In this document: positions 1 through 10,089 of the stretch, piece by piece | Layout of the letters: each line of letters begins with the position of its first letter | Numbering within the stretch: the first letter of the stretch is position 1 | DNA from: Chryseobacterium sp. 3008163 | GTDB lineage: Bacteria; Bacteroidota; Bacteroidia; Flavobacteriales; Weeksellaceae | DNA: 64,000 nt | Direction: 5' to 3' | NCBI RefSeq assembly: GCF_003669035.1 | Contig: NZ_CP033070.1 | Span: forward strand, 2,728,001-2,792,000 | The notes under the pieces: model-generated | What the model was told of the DNA's origin: nothing | Databases searched by the model: none | What the model saw: the letters and a program-made list of their open reading frames with translations, nothing else | Made by a program: the position numbers and the translations under genes

Positions 1-699
1 TTTGTTGAAAGAGCTGCTTGGTGGTTTCACTTTGTGGGAATTTTGTTCTTCATGAACTATCTTTATTATTCTAAACATTTACACATTATTTTAGCATTTC
101 CAAGTACTTGGTATGCAAATCTAGATTTGTATGGAAAGTTTAATAATTTAGATTCAGTTACAGCTGAGATTAAACTGATGATGGATCCAAATGCTGATCC
201 TTATGCCGCTCCGGCTGAAGGTACTGTTGCAGAAGCTCCGTCGAAATTTGGCGCAGAGGATGTTTTTGATTTAAATCAGGTTCAACTATTAAATGCTTAT
301 TCTTGTACAGAATGTGGCCGTTGTACTTCGGTCTGTCCTGCAAATATTACGGGTAAAAAACTGTCTCCAAGATTGATTTTAATGAAAACCAGAGATCGTC
401 TGGAAGAAGTTGGAAGAAATATTGATAAAAACGGAAAGTTTGAAGATGACGGCAAGAAATTGTTGAACGATTATATCACAAAAGAAGAACTTTGGGCTTG
501 TACCACTTGTAACGCTTGTACTGAGGCTTGTCCGGTATTGCTTGATCCACTTTCTATCATTTTCGAAATGAGAAGATTCCTAGTAATGGAACAGTCTGCC
601 GCTCCACAAGAGTTGAATCTGATGATGACCAACGTAGAAAACAATGCTGCACCATGGCAGTATAATCAGGCAGACCGTCTGAATTGGGCAAATGATTAA
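1..699 (+). CDS. Membrane-anchored 4Fe-4S dicluster oxidoreductase (5' end outside window)
   Basis: The frame is open from base 1, so the gene starts before the window and the GTG at 34 is only an internal codon. The visible N-terminal part is hydrophobic (FVERAAWWFHFVGILFF), which fits the last segments of a NarI/HdrE-like quinone-binding membrane domain. Two ferredoxin-type motifs follow, CTECGRCTSVCP near residue 102 and CTTCNACTEACP near residue 163 of the visible protein, each able to ligate a 4Fe-4S cluster. The layout resembles HdrC/GlpC-type electron carriers that pass electrons between a soluble partner and the quinone pool. The next gene encodes a CCG-domain protein, the usual HdrD-like partner, 73 bases downstream. 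The substrate cannot be told from sequence. Confidence 0.85.
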   Translation, partial: FVERAAWWFHFVGILFFMNYLYYSKHLHIILAFPSTWYANLDLYGKFNNLDSVTAEIKLMMDPNADPYAAPAEGTVAEAPSKFGAEDVFDLNQVQLLNAYSCTECGRCTSVCPANITGKKLSPRLILMKTRDRLEEVGRNIDKNGKFEDDGKKLLNDYITKEELWACTTCNACTEACPVLLDPLSIIFEMRRFLVMEQSAAPQELNLMMTNVENNAAPWQYNQADRLNWAND

Positions 700-772
700 T
701 TATTTGTAAAAACAATTAATTAATTTCCTAAAAATTTAATTCTAATTAATACAAAATACATTTTATAACAAA

Positions 773-1558
773 ATGGATTTCACTATAAAAACAATGGCAG
801 ATTATGCTGCCGAAGGAAAATCACCTGAAGTTTTGTTTTGGGTTGGCTGTGCCGGAAGTTTTGACGACAGAGCAAAAAAAATTACCAAAGCATTCTGTAA
901 AATTCTGAATAAAATCGGGGTTGAATTTGCCGTTCTCGGACAGGAAGAAAGCTGTACAGGTGACCCCGCAAAAAGAGCAGGGAACGAATTTGTTTTCCAG
1001 ATGATGGCAATGACGAATATTGAAGTTCTGAATGCCTATGATGTTAAAAAAATCGTAACGGCTTGCCCACACTGCTTTAATACACTTAAAAACGAATATC
1101 CAAGTTTAGGAGGAAACTTCGAAGTAATTCATCATACTCAATTTCTAAAACAATTGATGGAAGAAGGAAGATTGAAAATTGAAGGCGGAGCTTTTAAAGG
1201 AAAAAAAATCACATTTCACGATCCTTGTTATCTGGGAAGAGCAAATGGCGAATATGAAGCACCGAGAATGCTTTTAGAAAAGCTAGATGCCGAGTTGGTT
1301 GAGATGAAACGTTGTAAAACGAACGGTCTATGTTGTGGAGCAGGAGGTGCACAGATGTTCAAAGAACCTGAAAAAGGGAATAAAGACATCAACGTTGAAA
1401 GAACTGAAGAAGCACTTTCATTTGAGCCTAAAATCATCGCAACAGGTTGTCCGTTTTGTAACACGATGTTGACGGATGGTGTAAAGCATTTCAATAAAAA
1501 TACTGAAGTAGAAGTAAAAGATATTGTAGAACTTTTGGCGGAAGCTGAGGATTTGTAA
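773..1558 (+). CDS. CCG-domain (Fe-S)-binding heterodisulfide-reductase-like protein
   Basis: A 261-residue soluble protein with two cysteine-rich CCG domains. The first has WVGCAGSFDD, a Cys near residue 61 and TACPHCFNT. The second has HDPCYLGR, NGLCCGAGGAQMF and ATGCPFCNTML. CCG domains bind a non-cubane or 4Fe-4S cluster in HdrB/HdrD, GlpC and LldE families. It probably works with the membrane Fe-S protein just upstream as one redox module. ATG at 773 follows an AT-rich gap with no ribosome binding site, which is normal for this phylum. The physiological substrate is unknown; a role in fatty-acid or lactate-type oxidation is only a guess from family members. Confidence 0.85.
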   Translation: MDFTIKTMADYAAEGKSPEVLFWVGCAGSFDDRAKKITKAFCKILNKIGVEFAVLGQEESCTGDPAKRAGNEFVFQMMAMTNIEVLNAYDVKKIVTACPHCFNTLKNEYPSLGGNFEVIHHTQFLKQLMEEGRLKIEGGAFKGKKITFHDPCYLGRANGEYEAPRMLLEKLDAELVEMKRCKTNGLCCGAGGAQMFKEPEKGNKDINVERTEEALSFEPKIIATGCPFCNTMLTDGVKHFNKNTEVEVKDIVELLAEAEDL

Positions 1559-1576
1559 CCAAAAACTGTTTTAGTA

Positions 1577-2712
1577 ATGAATCTGAAATGGTTTTTTTCA
1601 TTTGTTTTTATTGTTTTTTTATCAGTTTATCTAACGAGCTTGAATTATAAAAACAGAGAGTATGATTGGGATATGCCAGGCTATGTAGGGTCTGTTTACA
1701 AAATGGAATTTCCTGATTCACAGGATAAAGTTCATAAATTGACTTTTCAATCAATAAAGGAAGAAGCCCCAAGAGACCATTATCAAAAGCTAAGTGGAGT
1801 TAAACCGTTTCGCAATGCAATTCAATTGTATGAGAAAAATGCGAGAGCTTTCTCCGAACAGCTTCCTTATTACGAGATAAAAGTAGGTTATAATTTAGTT
1901 CTTTTGCTTTTATATAAAATAGGATTAAGTGTACCTATGTCAGTAATAGTTATAAGTCTTTTATCTTATTTTTTTCAGCAATATTGATTTTTTTTATTCT
2001 AAAAATTATTTTCCCAGACAATTGGCTTTTAACCGTTTTGATTGTTAGTGGTGTTATGTTTCTTCCTCCTCTAATACTTATGTCGCGGTCACCTACACCA
2101 GACTTATTTGTTTTTCAATTTATTTTGATTTTTCTTTTAGGATTACTTAGTAAGTGGAAAAAATGGATATTGTTTGTCGTCCTTTTCTTCATTACTTTGG
2201 TGAGACCGGATTATATAATTCTGACTTTAACATACTTACTAGCTGTATTTTTATTTGAATATACAAAAAACAAAAAAATGAATGTGGTGTTCATTCTTCA
2301 AGCTGTTTTGTTGCTATGTCTCTATTTTATTATTATCAAATACTATCATTATCCAGGTTGGAAAAATTTATTTTATGATTCATTTATTTATAGGAGGCCT
2401 ATGCTGTCTTCACAAGCAGCAATATTTAGTTTAAAAGATTATCTTTTTATTACTTTTGATAAATTAATACACTTTAAGAAAGTTACCTTGTCTGCAATTA
2501 TTTTACTATTTGTTATATTCAAATATTCAGATGATTTATGGATTAGGATACTTACTGTTCTATTTTTTATCAATCTTTATATAAAGTTTTTTTTCTTTCC
2601 TCAATCAGGTGAAACCAGACTTTTTTTTCCTTTTATTTTCCCACTTTTTATAATAATGCTTCATACAATCAGTAAAAAGTATAATGGTTTTAAACTCGAC
2701 AAAATTCCGTAA
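1577..2712 (+). CDS. Polytopic membrane protein, GT-C glycosyltransferase-like, frameshifted
   Basis: Two overlapping reading frames, 1577-1987 and one reopening at 1984, join into a single 378-residue protein if one T is added to the T7 run at 1969-1975; the junction then reads through a continuous membrane helix. The corrected span is an exact multiple of three. The protein has an N-terminal signal-anchor, an acidic first loop (YDWDMPGY) like the catalytic loop of GT-C enzymes that use lipid-linked sugars, and about eight further hydrophobic segments. I infer a role in surface-glycan assembly, helped by the nearby glycosyltransferase and flippase. No family was firmly recognised, so GT-C is a shape-based guess. 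Confidence 0.6.
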
Positions 2713-2737
2713 TTTTACTCTTTAAAATGTATTGGAA

Positions 2738-3226
2738 ATGAAAATTGAAGAATCAAATATAGTAGAAGCTGAAGATTACAGAGTAATTATATATCCTGCA
2801 TCAAGAGCGTTTACAACCAAAGAAGCAAAAGTTATTACAGAAAAGTTGTACGACTTTCTGGCAGGATGGGCAGCTCACGGAAAACCTCTTTCATCATCTT
2901 TTAAAATTGAAAAAAATCAGTTTATCGTTATCTGTGTTGATGAGGAAAAAGAGATGGCATCCGGCTGCAGTATTGATGCTTTAGGCAAGATTATGAGAGA
3001 AATCGATGAGGAATATCAATTGGGATTATTTGACCGTATGAAAGCAAGTTTCATAGAAAATGGTGAAGTAAAAACGTTAAAATTAATAGACTTTAAAAAT
3101 AAAGTAAGAAGCGGAGAATTGTCTGCGGAAATTGAAGTTTTTGATTTTTCGAAAAATACTTATCTAGAATTTTTAGGGAATTTCTTACTTCCTTTCAACA
3201 GAAGCTGGGCAGCCGGAATTAAATAA
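2738..3226 (+). CDS. Conserved Bacteroidota protein of unknown function
   Basis: A 162-residue soluble protein. I recognise a pattern shared by a small Bacteroidota family: YPASRAFTTKEA near the start, WAAHGKPLSSSFKI in the middle and ASGCSIDALGKIM around residue 85. Databases often name this family ABC transporter ATPase, but no Walker A, Walker B or ABC signature is visible, so that name is not supported. The start is taken at ATG 2738; a TTG six bases upstream is in frame but less likely. It sits inside the glycan cluster but looks like a housekeeping gene placed between accessory genes. Confidence 0.7.
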   Translation: MKIEESNIVEAEDYRVIIYPASRAFTTKEAKVITEKLYDFLAGWAAHGKPLSSSFKIEKNQFIVICVDEEKEMASGCSIDALGKIMREIDEEYQLGLFDRMKASFIENGEVKTLKLIDFKNKVRSGELSAEIEVFDFSKNTYLEFLGNFLLPFNRSWAAGIK

Positions 3227-3284
3227 TTATTTAATTTTTGTACAAAAGTTCATCATTTGAATTAAAATATTCAGCTGTAATAAT

Positions 3285-4006
3285 ATGAATAACGATAATG
3301 TTAAAGATTTCTACAATGATTTCGTAAACTACCAGACAAATTCAGGAATCAACGAAAGAATCTACACTTTATATAAAAAAATGCGATCTCTGAACCTTGT
3401 GTCTTCTTCAAATGTTTTGGAGTTGGGGTGTGGAATCGGCGTAATGACTAAATTATTATCCAATACGGTAAAAGAGGGATATATCGAAGCTGTAGATTTA
3501 AGTGATAAGTCAATAGAATTAGCAAAATCAAAACTAGATAAAAAAAACATTTCTTTTTTTGTAGGCGATGTTGTAAACTATATTCCCGAAAAAAGAACTA
3601 TGATTTTATAACTCTATTTGATGTTATTGAGCATATCCCAATTGAAAAACATTTTGATCTTTTTAAAAATTTGGCAAAATTATCGGATGATAATACCAAG
3701 ATAGTTATTAACATTCCTAATCCTGAGTTTATTAACTACTTAACGGAAAATGATCCATCATCTTTACAAATCATCGATCAGCCCATACCTTTGAGAACTA
3801 TTTTAACGAATGCAGAAACGAACGGACTTCAAATACTTAATTTCGATACCTATAGTATTTGGGTTGAACATGATTATCAGTTTATAGTTATTCAGAAAAA
3901 AACAGATTATGATAAAATTTTTGTTAATGACAAACGAACAATACTCCAAAAAATAAAACATAGACTAAATAGTCTTTATATACAATTTAAATATGGTGGT
4001 CAGTAA
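3285..4006 (+). CDS. Class I SAM-dependent methyltransferase, frameshifted
   Basis: The first frame (3285-3611) carries motif I, VLELGCGIGVMT, and the acidic loop EAVDLSDKS. It ends soon after the A6 run at 3589-3594. Adding one A restores reading into the frame ending at 4006 and creates NYDFITLFDVIEHIP, the typical post-I/motif II region of this fold, which neither frame shows alone. The restored protein is 240 residues. The fold binds S-adenosylmethionine; the acceptor is unknown, but position next to a glycosyltransferase and a flippase suggests methylation of a glycan or glycolipid. Confidence 0.8.
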
Positions 4007-4064
4007 AATGCGCAGATCATGATTGTTTAGCCATATTAAAAATATATTTTTGAACTGATAATTA

Positions 4065-5185
4065 ATGAAGCATAAAGTTTTATTTATTTCATCTTGGTTT
4101 CCGAATAAACTAGAGCCTACCAATGGAAACTTTGTGCAACGCCATGCAGAAGCGGCATCTTTAATATGCGATGTTGAGATTTTACATACAATAGGAAACT
4201 TCCAGCAATCAGAAAAGTTTATATTTGATGACCAAGTCATTAATAATATCAGAACATTAATTGTTTATTATAAAAATTCAAAAAATCCTCTTCAGAATTT
4301 TTATAGAAGAATGATTGCTTATAAAAAAGGCTTCCATCAACTTCAATATCCAGATCTTATTCATGCAAATGTTTTGCATAATTCTATGTTCTTTGCTGTG
4401 TATCTTAAAAAAAAGTTTAAAATACCTTTTGTTATAAGTGAACATTGGAGTGCCTTAAAAATAGAAAATCAACATAAAACATCTTTTATTATTAAATTGG
4501 TTGCTAGGTTGATTGGTAATCAGGCTTATAAGATTCTTCCTGTTACTAAAAACCTAAAAGAAAGTTTAGAAAAATTAGGAATTAGAACATCAATGGAAGT
4601 AATTCCGAATGTGGTAAATACAAATCTTTTTTTCCTGCAAAAATAAGTACAGAGAAATTTACCTTTATACATGTTTCAAACCTCACGGCTAATAAAAGTG
4701 CAGATAAAATTTTAAATGTTGCCATTAAACTTTTAAAAGAAGGCTATTCTTTTAAACTACAGATTGGTGGTGACGGCGACACTTCTGAATTAGAAAAAAT
4801 AGTTAAAAATGAGAACCTCGAATCTGTAATTGAAATTTTTGGAATTCAGACTCTTCCTCAAATTGCAGAAAGAATGCAGCGGTCTGATTGCTTTATTCTT
4901 TTTAGTGATTATGAAAACCAGCCATGTGTAATTGCAGAATCTTTTGCGAGCGGAATTAGGGTAATTTCTACAAATGTTGGCGGCATATCTGAGTTTTTTC
5001 CAGATGATTTTGGAATTTTGCTCGAAAATAAAGAAGAAGATTTACTTAAAGATGCTATGCTAAAAATGTTGATGAGTGAGAAAAAACCTGATCCTTCAAC
5101 ATTGAAAATCTATGCAGAAGAGACTTTCTCACAAGAGATAATCTCTGAAAAATTTTTAAAAATATATAATGAAACATTGAAATGA
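4065..5185 (+). CDS. Glycosyltransferase family 4-type, frameshifted
   Basis: The first frame (4065-4646) encodes a GT-B N-terminal half: SSWFPNKLEPTNGNFVQRHAEA, DLIHANVLHNSMFFA and VISEHWSAL. The second half reads FTFIHVSNLTANKS, GGDGDTSELE and AESFASGIRVISTNVGGISE, where the two glutamates form the EX7E-like donor-sugar site of GT4 enzymes. The halves join if one T is added to the T7 run at 4627-4633, giving 373 residues. It would transfer a nucleotide-activated sugar in the cytoplasm. Its stop overlaps the next start (ATGA at 5182), so it is translationally coupled to the asparagine-synthetase-like gene. Confidence 0.85.
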
Positions 5186-6833
5186 ATCAGGGATTTTCAA
5201 TTTTAATTAATAAGAGCCAACCTCAGATTAAAAGTTTTTTTCAAGAAGAAACTTATGATTCTTTCTACGTTGAAACGCCAGAATATTATGTTATTCTTGA
5301 AGGTGTGGTTCTCAATAAAAAGGCACTTTTGAAAAATTCGTTTACAAACGATTTCACCAAGTTTTTTATAAATACATATCATAAAGTCGGCTGGCGCGTT
5401 TTGCAGGAACTTGAAGGAGAATTCAGAGGTTGCATTTGGGATAAAAAAGAAAATAAAATCCTTGTATTTACGAATCCCACATCTAGTCAACGTGTTTTTT
5501 ATTCAAAAATAGATTCAGTTATTTTTATCGATTCAGATTTGGTGAGAATGAGTGAAACAATTAAAGAAAATAACATTTCTATTAGTCCAGATATCACGTC
5601 ACTCTACCAAATTTTGGCAATTGGAAATTTATTAGAGAACAGAACTCCTATTGAAAATATATACAAGGTTTTAGATGGTCATTTTTTAATGATAGATTGT
5701 ACAACGCAATCGATTATTGAAAGAGAATATTTTGATATCGCCCAAACAGAATATTTTTCAAACTCCAAAGAGGTGGCATTAGATCAGATCCATGAAGTTT
5801 TTGCTGCTGGTGTAAAAATGGAATATGAAAAAGATTTAGAATATAATACGTCGCATTTGGCATTATTGAGTGGCGGATTAGATAGCAGAATGGCACTGAT
5901 GTATGCTATCAAAGAAGGTTTTGAAATTGGTTCAACTCTCTGTTTTTCTCAGTCCGAATATCTTGATGAAAAAATTTCGAGAAAGATAGCTGCAGATTAT
6001 GACATAAATTATGAGTTTATACCGCTTGATAATGGTTTATTTTTAAAAAAATAGATGAACTTACAAGAATTTCTGAGGGTTGTATACATTTTATAGGAGG
6101 AATCCATGTTTCTCATGCAGTAGAGCATTTAAGATATAATGATTTTTCATTATTTCATGGCGGGCAGATTGGTGATGGTATTTTAGGTGGTTTTAATTCT
6201 GAACCACGACGAAAATCACCTTCTCATTATAAGATTATTGTAAATTCGGATTTTCTTCCCAAGATAAAATCCAATATTGATTCTGTTTTAAAAAAATATG
6301 ATCGTGAAGAAATTTTCTTACTAAAAAATCTTGCCTATAATAGGACAGTTCTGGGCTCGCAGGTCCTCCGGCAAAAAGCGTATATGGTATCACCTTACAT
6401 GACCAAAGATTTTATGCAATTGTCTGTTAGTCTTCCTGAAGAGTGGAAGTTTAAGCATAAATTGTATCAGCAATGGCTTTTAAAACATTGTAAAGAAGCA
6501 TCTAAATACACTTGGGAAAGAACTTTAATGAAACCAGATGCCCAATGGAAAATAAGGTTTGGTGAGAAGTATTTGAAGGGTGCTCGTAAAGCTTTTTATC
6601 AGAAACTATTAAACAAGCCGACAAAAACGAGTATGTATCCTTATCAGTTTTATTTTGATAATGATAGATCTATACAACAGTATTATTCAAATTATTTTAC
6701 AGAAAATATTGACCGTCTGGAAAATTATATTGAATTGCAAAACGATGTGAAATCACTCTTTAGTTCATCTTCATTTTTGACAAAGCTTACGCAATCAATA
6801 TTTTATCTATTTTTAAGCTTTATTTTTAAATGA
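5182..6833 (+). CDS. Asparagine-synthetase-like protein without glutaminase cysteine, frameshifted
   Basis: The restored protein is 550 residues, with the break at the A7 run 6045-6051; adding one A joins frames across LFLKKIDELTRI. The N-terminal third keeps the class II amidotransferase outline (GEFRGCIWD, FTNPTSSQRVFY) but begins Met-Asn, so the catalytic N-terminal Cys needed to hydrolyse glutamine is missing. The synthetase domain keeps the PP-loop SGGLDSRMAL near residue 230, which binds ATP and adenylates a carboxylate. Such proteins in glycan or natural-product clusters may amidate an uncommon substrate with ammonia. It overlaps both neighbours by four bases, indicating one operon from 4065 to 8077. 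Confidence 0.8.
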
Positions 6834-8077
6834 AAAGCTTAATATTTTTCTTGCAAAACTTCCTTAAAAATGAGGGACATTATGTTTTGACTTCACTATT
6901 GATTGCTAAAATCTGTGGGCTTTTATCATCTCTTTTTATCATTAAAATACTCCCCACAGAAGATTTTGGCAAGATGAGTATTGTTGCTGCTGTTTTTGCT
7001 ATCTTATCTGCATGTAGCGGATTTGGCAGTCATCAAAGTTTATTGAGATTCGGCTCTATTTCTAATCTGGAAGCAGAAAAGAATAACTTATCGGCTTATC
7101 TTTTTAGAAAAGGCTTTTATTATCAAATTTTATTATCAATAATTTTTTTGATAGTCAGTTTTTTTTACATTACAAAATATGAAGATATTTTCTATATTTT
7201 TTTATTTTTCTGTATTCGTCTTATCGGCTTTTATTTTTTTACTTATGTGCAATCAGATCTTAGAGTGTATAATAAAAACAGAGAGTTTGCCGGGTTTAAT
7301 AACTTTTTAAGCATATCTGGGCTTTTAGTCCTGCTAATTTTAACCTATTTTTTTCAATTAAAAGGGTATCTCATTGCGATGGCTTTCACTCCTTTTCTGT
7401 CTTTATTTTGGCTAAAAAAATCAAGTATGAATACTGTAAAGTTGTCTGATAATTTTAATTTGAAAGAAATTAGACAATACGGATTTAATACTTCTGCAAC
7501 AACCTTACTCTCCGATGCTCTTTTTTCAATAGATATTATTATTCTAAGTTTTTTACTCAATGAAGATGCGGTGGCAGATTACAGAGTAGCTATTTTGATT
7601 CCTTCAAATGTGACATTTTTAGCATTGTCTTTTATGCAGAGTGATTTTCATACTTTGGCAAAGAACTATCAAAACCGCAGTTTTCTTAAAAACTACATCA
7701 TTGGATACTACAAGTTTTTTATTCCAATTTGTTTGCTTGTTTTTATCATTAGCACGTTATTTAGTAAAGAAATTCTGATAGTAATATCCAAAGAAAAGTA
7801 TGCAGAAAGTTCTTATATATTTGTTATTTTCATGGCAACTTTTTTAATGAATATTTTGTTTAGAAATCTTTACGGGAATCTTTTATCTGCGATAGGTAAA
7901 ATGTCGGTCAATACCAAAGGATCTGTGATTTCATTCATTACACTTATTGTATTTTCTTTCTTTTTAGTTCCAAAATATCATATTTTAGGAATGGCAATTA
8001 GTGTTTCTGTGACTTTATTAAGTTCGGGATTTTTCTATTTTTATCATTTTAATAAATATTTAAAGAATCTAAAATAA
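6830..8077 (+). CDS. Oligosaccharide flippase (Wzx/MATE-like polysaccharide transporter)
   Basis: A 415-residue inner-membrane protein with about twelve hydrophobic segments and little else. The N-terminus (LTSLLIAKICGLLSSLFIIKILPTEDFGKMS) has the pattern of the RfbX/Wzx superfamily, where a first helix is followed by a G-x-x-x-hydrophobic turn. These proteins move lipid-linked sugar units across the inner membrane. Its start overlaps the stop of the asparagine-synthetase-like gene (ATGA at 6830). It closes the glycan operon: the next gene has its own promoter-like box. Substrate cannot be assigned. Confidence 0.85.
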   Translation: MKSLIFFLQNFLKNEGHYVLTSLLIAKICGLLSSLFIIKILPTEDFGKMSIVAAVFAILSACSGFGSHQSLLRFGSISNLEAEKNNLSAYLFRKGFYYQILLSIIFLIVSFFYITKYEDIFYIFLFFCIRLIGFYFFTYVQSDLRVYNKNREFAGFNNFLSISGLLVLLILTYFFQLKGYLIAMAFTPFLSLFWLKKSSMNTVKLSDNFNLKEIRQYGFNTSATTLLSDALFSIDIIILSFLLNEDAVADYRVAILIPSNVTFLALSFMQSDFHTLAKNYQNRSFLKNYIIGYYKFFIPICLLVFIISTLFSKEILIVISKEKYAESSYIFVIFMATFLMNILFRNLYGNLLSAIGKMSVNTKGSVISFITLIVFSFFLVPKYHILGMAISVSVTLLSSGFFYFYHFNKYLKNLK

Positions 8078-8078
8078 T

Positions 8079-8086
8079 TATCTTTG
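8079..8086 (+). promoter_or_regulatory. -7 promoter box (TATCTTTG) of lipoprotein gene
   Basis: Matches the Bacteroidota primary sigma consensus TAnnTTTG and lies four bases before the ATG at 8091. No clear -33 TTG is seen about 20 bases upstream, so support is moderate. If used, the transcript would be almost leaderless. Confidence 0.45.
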
Positions 8087-8090
8087 CCAT

Positions 8091-8600
8091 ATGAAGAATC
8101 TACTTTTTGGAATTTTATTGGGATGTTTTGCGCTTATCAGTTGTACGAGTGATGAAGATTCTTTTCAAAAAATAGATCAAACAATTCATTTTTACATTGA
8201 GGATGTTGCCGGTAAAGATTTATTAATGCCGAACACCATCGGATCTTATACCTCTGTTTCTATGAATGATGTTTTGGCGGCAACAGACGTTGCGTCTGTG
8301 AGCTTTTCTCCAAAGACAGATGCGAATTCTAAAAATTTGCTTGAGTATGTTGCGGGAGCCACCAGACAATTACAAAGTGGTCAGGATTCTGATGACAGAA
8401 TTTATCGGTCCCGAATTCGGGTGGCACTTACCAAAAAGTTGACGGACTCTACTTTTGCGGAGCCTGTAAATGATACTTTAGAAATTCTTTACCATTGGAC
8501 TCCTGAAGTTTTTTCGGTTTCTAAAGTTTCTTACAACAATTCTGAATTACCATTAACAAAAGATTCAGAAAATCGTAATGTGGTGAAAATCACAAAATAA
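8091..8600 (+). CDS. Small lipoprotein of unknown function
   Basis: A 169-residue protein with a lipoprotein signal peptide: charged start, hydrophobic stretch and lipobox LISC with the modified Cys near residue 18. The mature part is acidic at first (TSDEDSF) and then beta-rich, with no recognised domain. It would be anchored in a cell-envelope membrane facing the periplasm or surface. It follows the flippase by 13 bases but has its own promoter-like box. I do not know its function. Confidence 0.7.
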   Translation: MKNLLFGILLGCFALISCTSDEDSFQKIDQTIHFYIEDVAGKDLLMPNTIGSYTSVSMNDVLAATDVASVSFSPKTDANSKNLLEYVAGATRQLQSGQDSDDRIYRSRIRVALTKKLTDSTFAEPVNDTLEILYHWTPEVFSVSKVSYNNSELPLTKDSENRNVVKITK

Positions 8601-8603
8601 TCT

Positions 8604-8611
8604 TAAATTTG
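8604..8611 (+). promoter_or_regulatory. -7 promoter box (TAAATTTG) upstream of serS
   Basis: Matches TAnnTTTG exactly, 80 bases before the serS start at 8692, right after the lipoprotein stop. A convincing -33 TTG was not found. The predicted leader would be about 75 bases and contains no T-box or other known riboswitch that I can see. Confidence 0.5.
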
Positions 8612-8691
8612 CATAAGCAGTTCGTTTTTTAAGGCTTAAATCTCAGGATTTTAAACTTTGAAACGCTGAAACTTAAATTATAAAACACTTT

Positions 8692-9960
8692 ATGTTACAA
8701 GTCAATTTTTTGCGCGAAAACAAAGAACGCGTTTTAGAAGGTCTTCAAAAAAGACAATTCAAGGGTCTTGAGTTGGTAGACGAGGCAATCGTTACTGACG
8801 AAGAGAGAAAGAGAATTCAGTTTGAATTAGATTCTCAATTTTCAGAAATCAATAAAATCTCCAAAGAGATTGGTATGTTGATGAAAGAAGGAAAAAGAGA
8901 AGAAGCTGAAGCCTCAAAATCTAAAACAGCACAATATAAAGAGTCGAGCGCAGAATTGAAGTCTCAATTAGAGGTTGTTGAAAAAAAGTTGTTGGATATT
9001 CTGTATCAAATTCCAAACGTACCTTACGAATTGGTAAAAGCAGGAGCTTCTGCAGACGATAACGAAATTATTTATCAGTCTCACGATGTGGAAGGTTTAG
9101 GCGAAGGTGCAATTCCTCATTGGGAACTGGCGAAAAAATATAACTTAATTGATTTTGAATTAGGTGTAAAAATCGCAGGTGCTGGTTTTCCTGTGTATTT
9201 TGGGAAAGGCGCGAGATTGCAGAGAGCTTTGGTTCAATATTTTTTAGATAAAAATGTGGATGCCGGCTATCTTGAAGTCAATCCGCCTCATGTTGTGAAC
9301 GAAGCTTCAGGGTACGGAACGGGACAGTTGCCGGACAAAGAAGGCCAAATGTACTACATCAATGCAGATGATTTATATTTAATTCCTACAGCAGAAGTTC
9401 CGGTGACAAATTTGTACCGTGATGTTTTGTTGGATGAAAAAGATCTTCCAATTAAAAACACGGCATTTTCTCAGTGTTACAGAAGAGAAGCAGGAAGTTA
9501 CGGGGCTCATGTAAGAGGTCTGAACCGTCTTCACCAATTTGAAAAGGTAGAAATCGTAAGATTAGAAAAGCCTGAAAATTCTTACGCTGTTTTGGAAGAA
9601 ATGGTAGAGCACATTAAAGAAATCCTTACTGATCTTGAATTGCCTTACCGAGTTTTAAGATTGTGTGGTGGAGATACAGGTTTTGCATCTGCAATGACGT
9701 ATGATTTTGAAGTTTGGAGTGCAGCTCAGGAGAAATGGCTGGAAGTGAGTTCTGTTTCAAATTTTGAAACGTTCCAAGCAAACAGATTGAAGTGTCGTTA
9801 CAAAGCTGATGGTAAAACTCAGTTGGTACATACTTTAAACGGTTCTGCAATGGCGTTGCCGAGAATTATGGCAGCATTGCTTGAAAACAATCAGACTGAG
9901 GAAGGTATTAAGCTTCCAAAGAAAATCGCTGAATATGCGAGATTTGAATTGATTAATTAA
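8692..9960 (+). CDS. serS: Serine--tRNA ligase
   Basis: Charges tRNA-Ser with serine using ATP, in the cytoplasm. At 422 residues it has the usual length. Residues 1-110 form the charged coiled-coil arm that grips the tRNA variable arm (MLQVNFLRENKERVLEGLQKR onward). Class II motifs follow: motif 2 in FSQCYRREAGSYGAHVRGL with its ATP-binding Arg, and motif 3 in NGSAMALPRIMAALLENNQ near residue 395 with the conserved Arg. TAEVPVTN is the serine-binding TxE loop. It is monocistronic: a promoter-like box lies upstream and a strong terminator begins 23 bases after the stop. Confidence 0.98.
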   Translation: MLQVNFLRENKERVLEGLQKRQFKGLELVDEAIVTDEERKRIQFELDSQFSEINKISKEIGMLMKEGKREEAEASKSKTAQYKESSAELKSQLEVVEKKLLDILYQIPNVPYELVKAGASADDNEIIYQSHDVEGLGEGAIPHWELAKKYNLIDFELGVKIAGAGFPVYFGKGARLQRALVQYFLDKNVDAGYLEVNPPHVVNEASGYGTGQLPDKEGQMYYINADDLYLIPTAEVPVTNLYRDVLLDEKDLPIKNTAFSQCYRREAGSYGAHVRGLNRLHQFEKVEIVRLEKPENSYAVLEEMVEHIKEILTDLELPYRVLRLCGGDTGFASAMTYDFEVWSAAQEKWLEVSSVSNFETFQANRLKCRYKADGKTQLVHTLNGSAMALPRIMAALLENNQTEEGIKLPKKIAEYARFELIN

Positions 9961-9982
9961 AATTTTACAATAGTAATACAAT

Positions 9983-10009
9983 AAAAGCCATCCGATTCGG
10001 ATGGCTTTT
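9983..10009. terminator. Terminator hairpin after serS
   Basis: A perfect 13-bp inverted repeat (AAAAGCCATCCGA and its complement) around a single-base loop, flanked by A and T runs. It can end transcription of serS and, in the other direction, of the minus-strand gene ending at 10090. Confidence 0.85.
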
Positions 10010-10089
10010 GTCATTTTGACAGATTATTTGATAGGCTATCTCTGTATCATCTCTGTATGCTTTCTGTATCAAAAATGTATTTTATCTTA

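Noticed and set aside
1969..1987. Programmed ribosomal frameshift in the GT-C-like gene
   Set aside because: A T7 run alone is not a slippery site with a pseudoknot, and eight other genes show the same single-base loss.
2738..3226. ABC transporter ATPase
   Set aside because: This common database name is not backed by any Walker or signature motif in the sequence.
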